A DNA stretch of 64,000 nucleotides, taken from positions 3,186,885 to 3,250,884 of the forward strand of contig NC_079502.1 in NCBI RefSeq assembly GCF_030052815.1, in the 5' to 3' direction. The stretch comes from Hevea brasiliensis (lineage: Eukaryota > Streptophyta > Magnoliopsida > Malpighiales > Euphorbiaceae). This document shows positions 44,397-56,464 of the stretch, piece after piece; position 1 is the first letter of the stretch, and every line of letters starts with the position of its first letter. The position numbers were made by a program, and so were the translations under genes. The notes beneath the pieces were generated by a model, which worked only from the letters and a program-made list of their open reading frames with translations, did no database searches and had not been told where the DNA came from.

Positions 44397-45928
44397 AGCA
44401 CTTTACTTATATCTGCCCTTGCTGCAGCATACTAAATACAATCCAATTATCAAATATTCTTTACACCATCTATAGACATCAAAAAGTAAACTAGGTTTCT
44501 CTCTTGACTTGATAAAAGTTTAAGTATTTTCAAGCCACCTAGTCAACACCACTTATCATATCTTACTCCTTTCCTAAAAAAGGAATTTCTTGACTTCTGC
44601 TTAAAACTTCTTACTATCTAACTTACTTTCTAACACACTGGCACTTGAATCAAAGCTCCACCACTTCGTCAACCTGCCAATTTACCATAACTCATTCTAA
44701 ACATCCCTTAGTGTTCCTCTCATACCATTTCTTTTGTCTTTCATCACCTTATGCATTTTCCTTTGAAGATATACATCCCATCAATGTTAACTTTAACCTT
44801 TTTATTGATTCATAATTCTAGCTTGATTTGCTAATTCCATTACTTCTAAAATTCTAACCTTACAATTGACTTTTACCAGCACATCCTTCACATTATGTAT
44901 CACTCATAATTGACCACAGAAAATTCTCCTTCTATTTCCTTTTCCAACTTGACCATCAGAATATTATCATTCCCTATTATCCTTCATAGGAAATTGCTTA
45001 TCAAAGTTAGATAAAAGCCCTAGAAATTATAAGTTCCATATGAACTAACATGGCTGTGGAAAATATGTGCTATGCCTTAACTCTAGACTAGATACTTTAT
45101 GTGTTCATTCTCCTTAATATAAACACATATATTGCCCATAGTTTTTCAAATTTCAGCCTCAAATTTACCCATCAGCAGCAATTTTATTCACTAAAACTTA
45201 TCCACAAATAATACTTCCTCTAGCTTATAGTTCAAAAGGGTTGCAAGCCCTGGTAACTAACTCGATTTAACTCCTGTTGCTACTCTGATCATCCTTTCAT
45301 ACTTAACTTTAGGTATACACTTAATGTCATCTTCTTTTAAGGAGATTGTGCATGAACTAGTGCTTACAACTTCTTAAACGCTAGCTAGGTCACCTTAACA
45401 CAATTTCCCTTGCGTATGTAGTTTTCTAGAGTTAAAAGCATGAGCTAAACTTGAAATCTCTTCCTACCACCATTAGCACATTGTTGTCTGTAGAAAAATG
45501 TTCAACCCATGTCCCTTGGGCTTCTTCTTGAAGTTTCATCATCTCTTCCTATAAGATATCAACTGCAATAATCATTATATTGTACTACTGATTTACCTGA
45601 CATATCATCTTTCTCTCTCTCTCCATGGTCAATGAAGCTTTCAACCAACATCCATGGCTGAAAGACGATGGCCGAAAATGTTGGAGCAACTGTGGGACAT
45701 CTCCGCATTGCTTGTTGGTAGGAGAAGAAAAAAAAGGGAGAGGGTGGTTGGGTGATGAGGAAGAACGAAGGGGGCTGTTATGCATTTTTTTTTTAAATTA
45801 ATTTTTTTATACTTTTAATTTCAGTTTAAGCCCCTCATCTTTTATAGGTTATGCAATTTAGTCCCTTTTCATTCTTCAAATAGGTCCAATTTATTTTAAC
45901 TCCTTTGAATAAAGATTTAATTAAAACA

Positions 45929-45991
<63 letters not shown>

Positions 45992-46177
45992 TACATCAAC
46001 AATATTTTAGCAATAAAATTCTTTTCTAAATTAATAACAACAAATAAAATGGTATTGTAATAAATTTATATATTAAATACGTTTAAAAAGTAAATTAAAT
46101 TAGAATTAAAATAATATTAAAGTAATGTTAATATTTATAGAATTTATATTTTGGAAAAAAAAAATCAAGGTGTTACA
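44397..46177 (-). repeat. Element C: 3' LTR nested in element B (left edge approximate)
   Basis: The right end reads ...AGGTGTTACA at 46177, next to a purine tract on the - strand (AAGGGTGAAGGA) and a 'tttaaggacaaattt' tail like that at other pol ends, so this is the start of a 3' LTR in - orientation. The recognisable RT of element B stops near 44396, which sets the likely left edge, but no end motif was pinned down. It includes a TAA microsatellite and CT-rich leader-like sequence near 45.6-45.75 kb. The frame open at 45585-45785 (-) looks like LTR leader, not a gene. Confidence 0.5.
45931..45990. repeat. (TAA)n microsatellite, 20 units
   Basis: Uninterrupted TAA repeats inside the element C LTR. 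Confidence 0.95.
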
Positions 46178-49100
46178 ATCCTTCACCCTTAATAAAATTT
46201 GTCCTTAAATTTTGAACAAACAAGGGATATCAAAAACTATATGATTAGAACAAGGGTGAACACTTGTCCTTCAAAACCATACCTTGGCACCACTTTGGTA
46301 TCTACTTTACTTTTATTGCATACTAATGTGTGTACTTGTGACTCTTGCCCTCATTCTTCATGCATTCATATTATATAGGCATTTAAGAACAACATTTGTT
46401 GCATTTTCATTCATATTTAACTAGTTAATAGTACAGTTTTAAGCATTTTTAATTATATTTTAGAAAACCCATTAATCCAATCCAATCCTTTGATTTTTTA
46501 TATTATATTAGGCACGTTGATGAATCCTAGAAAAACGGATGGTCTAGAAGAGAACCTGAGGCTGAAAGTCAAGTTTTGAAGACAAAAGAAATTGCATTGG
46601 GCATGTAATCACCCTACACGACCCATGTAGCATGATACAATAGGCCATTGAAGTGCATGGCCCATGAAAAGTTACTCATGCAACTTTATGTAACCCGTGT
46701 AACATTCTGTGCAAAGAAAATCAAAGGACCAAGAGGAACAGACCATTACATGGCCTAGACCCATGCAAAAGAGAGATATTACATGGGATGTGTAGTGACT
46801 CTAGACAGGAATTTTAATTCGACTTTTCTTCCTTCTTACTCATTCTGGGAGGAATTATAAGGCTTTTATTTCTACTTATACTCCATTTTTACCTTATATG
46901 CCTACCCTCGCTCTTTTGCATATCTACATCTGATTGTACTCTAGAAGGTATCTCACATTAACAAACTCTTCTAGAATTTATTCCAATCATACTTACTGCC
47001 ATAACTCTTATCCTTGTATTTCTCAGTGACTTGTGACTACCACTCATATGTATCTCTTCCTGCTCTTATCTCCTACCATTGTTTTGTAACTTATTTTCAT
47101 TCATGTTTCCTTACAAAGTGATCCTAATGGTTATACTGAAAATGCTTACCTAACCCTTGATCACAGATCCCATGATTGCTATTCTGCCATCTCTACTCAT
47201 GACCTAAGCCTATGTGCCATTTTCCGCTATCCCTTTTGCTCATCATGCTTATTTGAACCATTAGGTTTAATTTTTATTTAACTTACCACTTATTAATTCA
47301 CTCCTTTGCCTGATAGGACAGTTCAAGAAACTATTGCACATTCTATTACTTTTTCCTACTCTGGTTGCATCCCTCAACTAACTTTCCTCACACTGTTAGA
47401 AGTTTAAATGGATCTTATTCCAATACTACCTGCTTCATCTTGGTAACAGGAATAGATAGAGTTTGATCCATATCTTGCAACTCTGAACTCCATGCTTTGG
47501 CTCCTGACACTGCCGAACTATGACCTACTTTAAGTCCTACACTTCTGGATCCTATATCTTGACAACTATCCTCACTCATGTAATCTCGTTGTGGGCTTTC
47601 TAATATTACTTTTCAGTTCATCCTATTTACCTTGCCTAAGATGACACTTTATGTACTTTATATTTTACTTTGATCTTCCTAATCTTGTCCTATTCTTGGC
47701 TATTCGATTTGCTCTTTAATTCATTTCTTTTATCTTACCCAAAATAGAATCTTGATTACTTTATTCCCTAGTTCGATTCTTCTTCTTAACCTAACAACTA
47801 TGCTAGATAATTGCACTTTTCAGTGTGTCTGCTAGGTCGTCTTCACCTTTATACTACTCAGATTTGGTCTTTTAACCACTCTGATTAGCACTTCCACTAG
47901 CATTCGTGTTATTTCTCTACTACATCCAAATCAACTATTTAATTTTTTTTTCATTTCTATAATTTCTTTTATCTATTGACATTCAATGACTTATTCTTGT
48001 TGACTTGCAATCATTGTCCTTTCCTCTGTTTAGCTACAAACTACCCTCTAATACATCAAGGAGGGAATCTACAGGATCCCCTTTTTCCCTTACTACTCCA
48101 ATGCTTTGCATCTATCATGATCTGATCCCTTATGATCCTTGCAATGAAAATCGTACTCTCCCTAAGAGGGGTACCTGAGCCAACTATTCTCTATCACACT
48201 ATAGTCCCATTTAGGACATCATTCCATAGATTATTATATTAATGGTACTCTTTTATCTCTCCTGAGAAGACATTTCCATACTTTGTAACATAACAAACTG
48301 CAAGAGAGGTACTACATCTACCACATTACCACAACTATATATAAGGTTGTCAGCTCTCTTTTTATATTATAAACTTTTCTAGAATGCCATTTCGTAGGCT
48401 ACGAATATTATTCATAACCTTTAGTCTCCTTTAGGGAGTAGAGCCGTACTTATGCTCCACTGTCACACAAAGGAGGTGCTATCTTTATTAACTTTAGGCA
48501 ATACGTCCACTGTAACACCAATACTGCCAAAGATCTCATATCGGAAACCAGATGATCTCACTAAGTAGGTGTCATCATTATACTACAACCATACTAAAAA
48601 CCTCTAGCCTCGTGTCACTTATGCTATAATTCTGCTCTCAAGTTAGGATAACTGAGTCATCAACTATAGTTACCGCCCAACTGTGACCTTCGATATTCTA
48701 GCTCAAGGGTTTTAAACTACTAACTAAGAGTTCCAAACTCTTCTGCAAAAATAGAACTCTGTTCTAGCATAGCTATACCAAAACAGAGACAGTCTGCAAA
48801 CACCCTCACCCTGGTGCACCACGGGAAAGCACGCAGCTCTATACAATAATCCCATGTCAATACTGTAATCTATAGCTTATAACATAAAAATTGAGAATAT
48901 TGCATAGTTATTACGGTACGTCCCAAAAGACCAGTTTCCCAATCTTTTATCTCTCTCTGATTTACTGATACTATAACTTTCTCTGCTTGGGCTATCCACT
49001 GATGACTGCCAACAGTAATACCCTCACTCTCATCTAGGGCAGTTATACTGCCAAAAGTCACCTTTATGTTCTCATGCCTTGCACTAGATGGGCACGCCAC

Positions 49101-49378
49101 TTAAACCCATACCGACTGAAACATAGCATTTCTTGGAGTACGCATTCCCATTACAGATCTTAATACATCTGCTAGCCCTAATTCACATCACCATGTACTC
49201 CATGAAAACTGAAATACTAAACTAGAGTATTCTTACACTACCCAAGGAAAAAGGCAGAATCTAGAAATAAGGAATTACATAAAAAGACGAAATAGGATCC
49301 TATACTTCGCATATGACCTCCTAACAAGACTCCCTTTACACTCTCAATTATACTCTTTCCCATAGATCTAAAGCCTAA
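46178..49378 (-). other. Degenerate internal region of elements B and/or C
   Basis: Over 3 kb without an open frame above ~76 codons and no motif that I can name. Position, between a 3' LTR start at 46177 and the PBS at 49379, means it must hold what is left of gag/protease/RT N-terminus. A frame at 48870-49100 (-) is unrecognised and probably not coding. Confidence 0.4.
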
Positions 49379-49390
49379 GCTCTGATATCA
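49379..49390 (-). other. Primer binding site of element B, initiator-Met tRNA type
   Basis: TGATATCAGAGC on the - strand, one base off the usual TGGTATCAGAGC, four bases after the end of the 5' LTR. Confidence 0.8.
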
Positions 49391-49394
49391 ATCT

Positions 49395-50433
49395 TGTCAC
49401 AACCCAAATTATGGGCTAGACTGGCACTAGAACCTGGGTCAACATAATGCCCCTAAAGCCCGTAGTAAGCCCAACTAAACCCTAACCCATCAGTAAGCCC
49501 ATATTGAGCCTAATTTCAAGAAATCAACCGGACAGAGTCTGACTATAAAAGGGACTATCCAACGATGAGTTATTAACTCACCCGACCTATAATCTCAATA
49601 AAAATACATTTGGGGAGCTCAGCTCACCCATTAATCCTCCATAATCCAAAATAAAATCAATGGGAGCTCAACTCCTTCATCCATCTTAAGTCTCCAACCA
49701 CATAATTATACATACCTAAAGTTTATATATTACAATCTCAAATTGATAAATGTTACAGTCCCAAACTAAATGATATGTTTCTACACATGCAGAGAACTAG
49801 AATTTATATTAAACAGTACAAAACATAAAATTAATAGCAAGTAGACCTGCGAAGAATGAAAGCAGATTAAACTCAAAGAAGAGCTCTCCTTTAACCTAAA
49901 AAAATAGTGAACAGGAGTGAGAGTTTGACTCAAAGAGTAAATATTTATTCACATACAATTTCTATAACTATCTAATTTTAATGCATCCTTAGAGATGAAA
50001 TGCATCGTCTTCATACAAGTCATATTAATCACATAAAATCACATCAAAGATAATCTGGAGCACTCACGCACCCTTGTCAACCCATACTCACACATACATA
50101 TATGGGGAGCTGATCCCTCCTACCTAGCTCTCTTAATCCAAAGCCTGTGAGCGATATCAAATCGAGCTAGACTTTCGCTTAATAATCCATATGCGGGAGT
50201 CAACGAGATCAACTCAAAGTCGTACTCACCCCGACTTCCTCAAAAATAAAAAAGGATCGAGCCCTATGCGAGACTAGCTCAAGTTGATTTGCCCGTCCTA
50301 CCCATATCCATCACACCACACCACACCACACGCACACCGACACACTCACACAGCTCCAGATTATCAAAACACAATAATTAAAACAGTATTCATCAAATAC
50401 AAATGCATTACGGGGGGATGCCTAATATTTAAC

Positions 50434-50467
<34 letters not shown>

Positions 50468-50875
50468 AGTGGTGCATGACCATGTCAGAAGCATAATAAT
50501 ATTGAAATTGTACATAAAATAAATATTTAATCACATAGAGGATGACCCGACTGCAACTAGTTCGACTGGATAGAAGAAAATTGGCTGACATTATTCACCT
50601 ATACATATACATTGACCTCTATTAATTAACTGACAGAATTAGCCAATTAATTTAATCTATAAAAGCAAGAATAAATCATAAGGTATTGCCGAAATTTTGA
50701 CAAAATTTTCTTTGTAACTAGACCTAACCCTTGCATGAAAATTCAACAAAACGCAATACAGAAGGCCTCAGGCCCACAATAGCAACAATATCATACGGCC
50801 CCTTCTAGGCCCACTAAACCAGATAATACTCAAGTGACTACACAGAATAATTATTTAAAAAATCAAAGTGTTACA
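49395..50875 (-). repeat. 5' LTR of element B, 1481 bp
   Basis: On the + strand it starts TGTCACAACCC and ends AGTGTTACA. PBS adjoins on the left and the TTTTG duplication on the right. It matches the shortened 3' LTR at 34521-35097 in both end parts. It carries a (TA)n tract at 50436-50458. The lone LTR at 14.56-15.94 kb belongs to the same family in the opposite orientation. Confidence 0.85.
50436..50458. repeat. (TA)n tract inside the 5' LTR
   Basis: Short AT dinucleotide run. The deletion in the 3' LTR has one breakpoint at the corresponding position. Confidence 0.85.
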
Positions 50876-50880
50876 TTTTG
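50876..50880. other. Target-site duplication of element B, right copy (TTTTG)
   Basis: Identical to 34516-34520. Confidence 0.8.
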
Positions 50881-53686
50881 ATACTTTTTCCTTCTTGAGT
50901 TAGCTTTGATAGTACAGTGAAGTAAGCACGCCCCATTTTCTTAGAAATAACTTTTCTTTTATTTTGAATAAATTATTATAAGTCTTTGAGCCTTAGCATT
51001 ATTTATTCTTAATGTTATGACAATTAAGAATAAAATTAAAATTATAAAATTTTTTCTCATTAGATTGTCTTTTTAAAGTGGTGATTATAGATTAAATTAA
51101 TAAAAATTAGATAGAGAAATCTAATAATTGATGAAAGCGAAGGACTAAATAAGCTATTTTTTTTTTTAAATATGCAAACAAAGTGATAATTAATGCCAGA
51201 ATTCATGGAAATAGTATACCCTTTCCTTTTTATCTATATAGTCTAAATTAATCATTATTTTTATTTATTATTTTTTAATTTGAAATATTTTATTAATAAA
51301 ATAGTCTTTATACTAAAATTTTATAATTAAATAATTATTTATTTAAATAATTATTTAAATATAAAATTTATATATAAGAATTATATATTTTATTAATAAA
51401 ATAAAACTTAAGCAATTAAATTATTTTAAATTGCAAAAAAAGTTAATAACATGAAGTAATTTGATTAGTAATGAAATTTAAATTTAAAGATATCGTTATT
51501 AAAAACAAACCAAAGATTAGTATATAGATTTTATCGTAACTCAAAGACTTAATTATAAATTATCATAAAAAATATATATATATGGCAGTAGATTGTATTG
51601 CTTATAACATGTTAAGAGATATTAATGTCTAAACTTGTAAGATGCCTTCTTCAAGAAAATTTATCAGTATTTTCAAGATGGAATCAATTAACGTACTTCT
51701 GCATAAAAAATCAAAGAAGAGTAAAATAAAAAGTCGCCTAACCTGACATGCTATAGTGACTAAATATATATTATCCACATATGTTAAATTTGAGTCTCCA
51801 CTCTCAATTTTATATATATATTAAAAAAAAAAAAATTTAGTATTTGACTTATTAGGTTTTTGTCTATTAATTTTGAAAACCCAAATATAAAACCTTATAC
51901 TTCTAAATTAATTGATGACGAAACTAATGAAGAGGGAAGTTTATCCTCAATTTAGAATAAAATTTTATGGGAGTTCAATTTAATTGATTTAATTTTTTTT
52001 ATCAGTTTTTAGGTTATAAATGAAATTTTAATTATTTTTAATTTAAAATAAACTATTTTTAAAGAAATAAAAAATCAAATATAATTATATGAGAATTTAA
52101 TTAAATTTTTTTAAATAATTTATTCTAAAGAAAACTTTAATGAGATTTGAATTTGAGAAATTTTCCATTCACTATTTTTTAAAGGTAGATAAAGATGAAT
52201 TAAATTACATTAATTAGCAAATTAAACGAGGCTTTGGTGATATAATTGAATAAATTTTTATTTTTGACCATCGATGTCTCTCTAGTGTGAAATATGAGAA
52301 TGAAAGTGATCATATCTTTTTTTATATATATATAATATTAATTATTAAGTGAATGAGATGAATGTGTTGCCCTATGATAAAGTCTACAAGTTAATAAATT
52401 TTTCAAGAAAGAAAAATTGATGATGCTGACACTCCACCTTGCCTGCTCTAATGGTATACATGATTAAACAAAATAACAAGCAGCTATTTTATTTTAATTT
52501 TTTTAAGGTAATAAGATCAAAAAACTACCCAAGACCATAGCATTGATTAATCCAAGCTACTATTTATTTACTAATAAATTGGAGTTAATAACTATGATTT
52601 AGTCAAAATAATTCCTTTTAGTATATTGAGAGTTGTTAATTAATTAGTTTAATAGTAATTAATTATATATTATTCTGGTTTTATTGTTTATATAATTAAA
52701 ATAATACTCTTAAAATTTGACTTCTTGTCTCTTATATTTCCATATTAATTAGGATTTATTTAATATTTTTATTTGGAAGCAAATACTTGTGTGGATTGCC
52801 TCACTTCAATGAAAATATTATTTTTTATTAATTTAATTTTTAAGTAAAAAATTAAATCAATTAAAACAAATAAATTTCTAATTAAATCATCAAACCAAAA
52901 ACATAATTTTTCCAATAATTCGTATCCAATGACTTCGTTTATTTTACAGTTTATTTAACCGAAAATGACTTATATGTAAAAAATATTTTTCATAAAAAAT
53001 GTTATCTAAAAAAATATTTTCTATGGAAATATTTTTCATTATTTAGTTGTAATATTAAACTAATAATATATATTTATATCATGTATATATAAGTATTTTC
53101 ATATTTAATTCTAATAAGATTATCAAAGTCTACAAAATAAAAAATGACTTTTTTTAGTTATTTTCTTTAAAAATAATTTAGTTTTCCCTTTATTAGAAAA
53201 ATATTTTCTATTAACTTATTTTTTTAACTACTCAAAACACTAAAAAAATATTTTTAAAAATTTAAAAATATATTTTCTATAAAACAAATAGATTTTTTCA
53301 ATATTATAGAGAGTTGTTAATTAATTGTACCATGATTTCTCCTTAATTAGTCTTCCTATGCTCATATATACATATACTATTATGATATTTTTATAATTAA
53401 AGTTTTAAAATTTTAACTTTTAATCTCTTATATTACAAATCATTTGAATCGGATAAATTTAAATTGAATTAAAGGATAAAATCAAAGTTTACCCCTTCTT
53501 TTGTAAACGAATATTGGTCTAAATTGAAGAAATTTTGGATTTACAATTTAAAAATAATATTTTATTGGAATTAATTGTTCCAAATTGCGTAATTGCTTAA
53601 AACGTTAATGTCTCTCCAAAAATACCTTGTGGAATAATTTCTATCCGGCCTATATTTAATTCATAATTGCGATCAATAATGAAGCT

Positions 53687-53711
53687 TATAATAATAATAA
53701 TAATAATAATA
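53687..53711. repeat. (TAA)n microsatellite
   Basis: About eight TAA units. Confidence 0.9.
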
Positions 53712-54848
53712 GAATTTGCACAAAGTTCAAGATTCAAGAAGCTATTAGCCTTTTTAATTTATTTTTCTTAAATGTGTGTGTGTGGATGATGCTACACGGG
53801 CAAAGCCAATAGATAATATTTTTGTGAACACAAGTTTACTAATTAATTAAAATTTAAAAGTAGATTTAGTGACTATTCGACATTGTTTATTATACTAAGA
53901 ACTGAGCACAAAATACAAAACATTGTTTAACCAAATTAAAGTCATATTTTTTAATATATATATATATATAAAATGTTGAGTGCCAAAATTTAAGATTATA
54001 TAATTATTATAATTAATGAAAATTTATAAATTACACTTTTATTAAATAATATAATTTATACTTATATTTTTAACAAATCATATATTTTATTTATTATAAA
54101 TGTTTTTCAAATTTATGAATATATATATATATAATTTTTTTATTAATATGTAAATATAAGTAATATAAATTTTAACAAATATCCAAACAGCTAATTTAAA
54201 AAAATATATATATTTAAGTAAAATAAATTTAATAATATTTATATAAATAGACCATTAAGAAAGTCTTCTGTTAACCACCTTCTAAATTCATTAGTACACA
54301 TACCTTAAATTAAAAAGTTTTTCAATATAATCATTTGAATATTAAATTGATTATATTTTATCGATCAATACTCTATTATACATTATATAAACAAATATTG
54401 TCGATTAATCTATTATAAATTGAAGCATATAAAAATATAAATTTATTGAGGTATTTTATCAAACTTGTTGAAGATGAAAATAAAAAAAATAAAACAATAA
54501 AAAATATAAATGTAGTATTTAAACAATAACAATGTAACTATTTAATGAAATAATCAAAGTCCAAAATTATGAAATATTTAAATTTAATTAAAATGACTAA
54601 ATTTTTTTTATTTAATTATTTAAAATTATAAATCCTAAACTATAGGAATCGAGATTTGAGATATGGATATAAAGCAAATCAAATAAATAGAGATAAAAAA
54701 AAACGACAAATAATTTAATTATTTAATTATGTCAAAATTAAGGATACAATATGTATTATTTTGAACTTCACTCAAGGTCTTCCTGTATTGTATTACAATA
54801 CACACAGTTCAAACTTCCAAGAAATTAAGAACTTATTAAAAGAAAAAG

Positions 54849-54850
<2 letters not shown>

Positions 54851-54895
<45 letters not shown>
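54851..54895. repeat. (TA)n microsatellite
   Basis: About 22 uninterrupted AT units, close to the 3' end of the - strand BAHD gene. Confidence 0.95.
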
Positions 54896-54896
<1 letters not shown>

Positions 54897-54940
54897 TTGA
54901 CGCATATATATATTAAAAAATATATATATTCAGATTTGGT

Positions 54941-56386
54941 TCATAATCGTGACCGAGCATCCAATTCCAGGGCCGGAAACATAAACTCACTATTCTCTTT
55001 TGGAGTTGAGGAAACATGTGCAAGAAGTTCTTTGTCAATCTCAAACTTAGCCATGTCTGCTTCCTTCAAGTTAATCCAGGCCTCTATGCCTTGCCCTTCT
55101 TTATTGTCTAGGAAAATAACTAGATTCTTGAAAATCAAGCGAGCTGAGGCTACCCAAACAGGCTTTCCCCATCCAAAATCAGCTTCATATACAGGAAATT
55201 TGCACAAACTTGTGAAGCTAAAAGAAACCACCTCGCCTTTAGCCACACTCTTTGACCTCTCCTTCAAGAAATTCAAGTGCCCATCGCTTGCCTTGAGCTT
55301 CTTCACATACTCCACGTTCACGTTTCTTATGGCTTCTCTTATCCGCCTCACAATTCCATAACACTCATCGTCTTTAGCTTCCATATCAGCCTCTGCTATT
55401 GCTATCCTGCATTATCGAATTAAAATTTAACAGATAATTGAACATAATGGAATTAAAATATTTGGTTCAATTATTTTTTTTTTTTTTCATTTTTTTTAGT
55501 TATAATCAAATATTGCACATTCCTACCTGCAAATGTTCCCAAAGTGCAGTTCTGAGAGGGGAGGTTCCATTCTTGGCCGCAGATTCACCGCATGAAGCAT
55601 CATATGGAGTTTATTATCCTTTTCTTTTGTATGAGTGGCTGCCATGAACCGGCTCCATATGAAATTGGCCAAGGCCTCCACCCGTGAAGGGCTGATGCCG
55701 TTTTCAGTATATTTAGCCCTGAGAGCTGCTAGGGTCGTAAGATCGAACACAAACCTCTTTGTGACAATATTATCCTTCATAATCGCCATCCTGGGCTCAA
55801 ACCCTGATACGTTCTTGGGTGGAAAAAGAGTGGCAGAGCCAAAGGGAGGGATCTTTATATCAGTTATTCCACGAGCAATAGCAGCCCAGCTGTTGAGGAA
55901 TATAAATTGTGATAAGGCATCACCAAGCTTATGTGACATAGAGAATGAAATGGCTAATCCACCACACCTGAAGAAAGTAATCTGGAAAAAAGCAGCTAAA
56001 TCTTTGGCTTCATCAGGTTGAAGAGGAAGGAACTTGTTGTTGTCGCTTGGATTACGGTTTTGAAGAATTTCTGAGAGTTGGCAATTTGCTTGTGCTTCCA
56101 CGAAGAGGGCACCTTCATCGTTGCAATCAATATAGGAGTTGCCCTTAACACGTCCGGCGAGAGGGTAGAAAATGGTTAAAGCCTCCGATAAGGATTTCTT
56201 TGCTTGGTTGCATCTTGCTAAGTTGTTCTTGGTGGTTTCATTTTTAGTGTAGAAAAGGACAAAAGGCATAGCAACTGGGACTTGGATTTGATCAAGAAAG
56301 GAAAGTTGGAGATGGCGAAGGTGGTTAGGTGTAGGAGACGATGGTTTGATTAGTTCTCTTGAGATCAGCTTTACTTCAATCTCCAT
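54941..56386 (-). CDS. BAHD acyltransferase, vinorine-synthase-like, one intron
   Basis: Two exons, 56386-55527 and 55406-54941, joined across a 120-bp GT...AG intron (55526-55407) that splits an Arg codon in the GNICR segment; together they give 441 residues, a normal family length. The start is ATG 56386 (MEIEVKLISRE). Landmarks: IKPSSPTPNHLRHLQLSFLD, FYPLAGRVKGN, catalytic HKLGD at residues 152-156, SRVEALANFIW, and intact DFGWG at residues 363-367. The C-terminus extends a little past the usual end. Predicted cytosolic CoA-dependent acyltransferase with unknown substrate. Closest local relative is the - strand gene at 30767-32044, which has no intron at this place. The 16.4 kb element B lies between the two. 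Confidence 0.9.
55407..55526 (-). other. Intron of the BAHD gene at 54941-56386
   Basis: 120 bp, donor GTAGGA and acceptor TGCAG on the - strand, T-rich in its middle (long T-run on + at 55470-55498). Splicing it out keeps the frame, and the joined residues match the other paralogues. Confidence 0.9.
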
Positions 56387-56456
56387 TTCTCTGGAGTTAA
56401 ACAAGAAGATCAGAAGCTGCTCCTACGAAGCAGTTATAGGCATACAAAGGATAATA

Positions 56457-56464
56457 CATTTATA
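56457..56464 (-). promoter_or_regulatory. TATA box of the BAHD gene at 54941-56386
   Basis: TATAAATG in the context CCCTATAAATG on the - strand, about 71 bases upstream of the ATG at 56386, like the arrangement of its relative at 32119. Confidence 0.55.

Larger units (their letters stand above)
34521..50875 (-). mobile_element. Element B: Ty3/gypsy retrotransposon, degenerate, with nested insertions
   Basis: A full insertion of 16,355 bp, flanked by TTTTG at 34516-34520 and TTTTG at 50876-50880. Reading on the - strand: 5' LTR 49395-50875, iMet-type PBS 49379-49390, a degenerate internal part, RT/RNase H/integrase remnants (44396 down to 35098, interrupted), polypurine tract, and a shortened 3' LTR 34521-35097. 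A 6.65 kb element (36260-42912) sits inside integrase, another LTR (ending 46177) lies between RT and the 5' end, and the pol/LTR junction is tandemly duplicated. It splits the two - strand BAHD genes. Confidence 0.85.
50881..54940. other. AT-rich intergenic, no gene
   Basis: About 4 kb with many short A/T runs, a TAA run at 53687-53711 and a TA microsatellite at 54851-54895. No coding sequence or recognisable element. Confidence 0.5.

Noticed and set aside
45585..45785. 66-codon - strand frame with Ser/Pro-rich N-terminus
   Set aside because: Sits in the leader-like part of a 3' LTR and matches LTR style rather than a protein gene.
48870..49100. 76-codon - strand frame near the element B PBS
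   Set aside because: Could be a gag leader peptide but has no gag motif; not supportable as a gene.
34069..54895. Long TA and TAA runs considered as possible matrix or origin sites
   Set aside because: Simple microsatellites are enough to explain them; nothing else supports a function.
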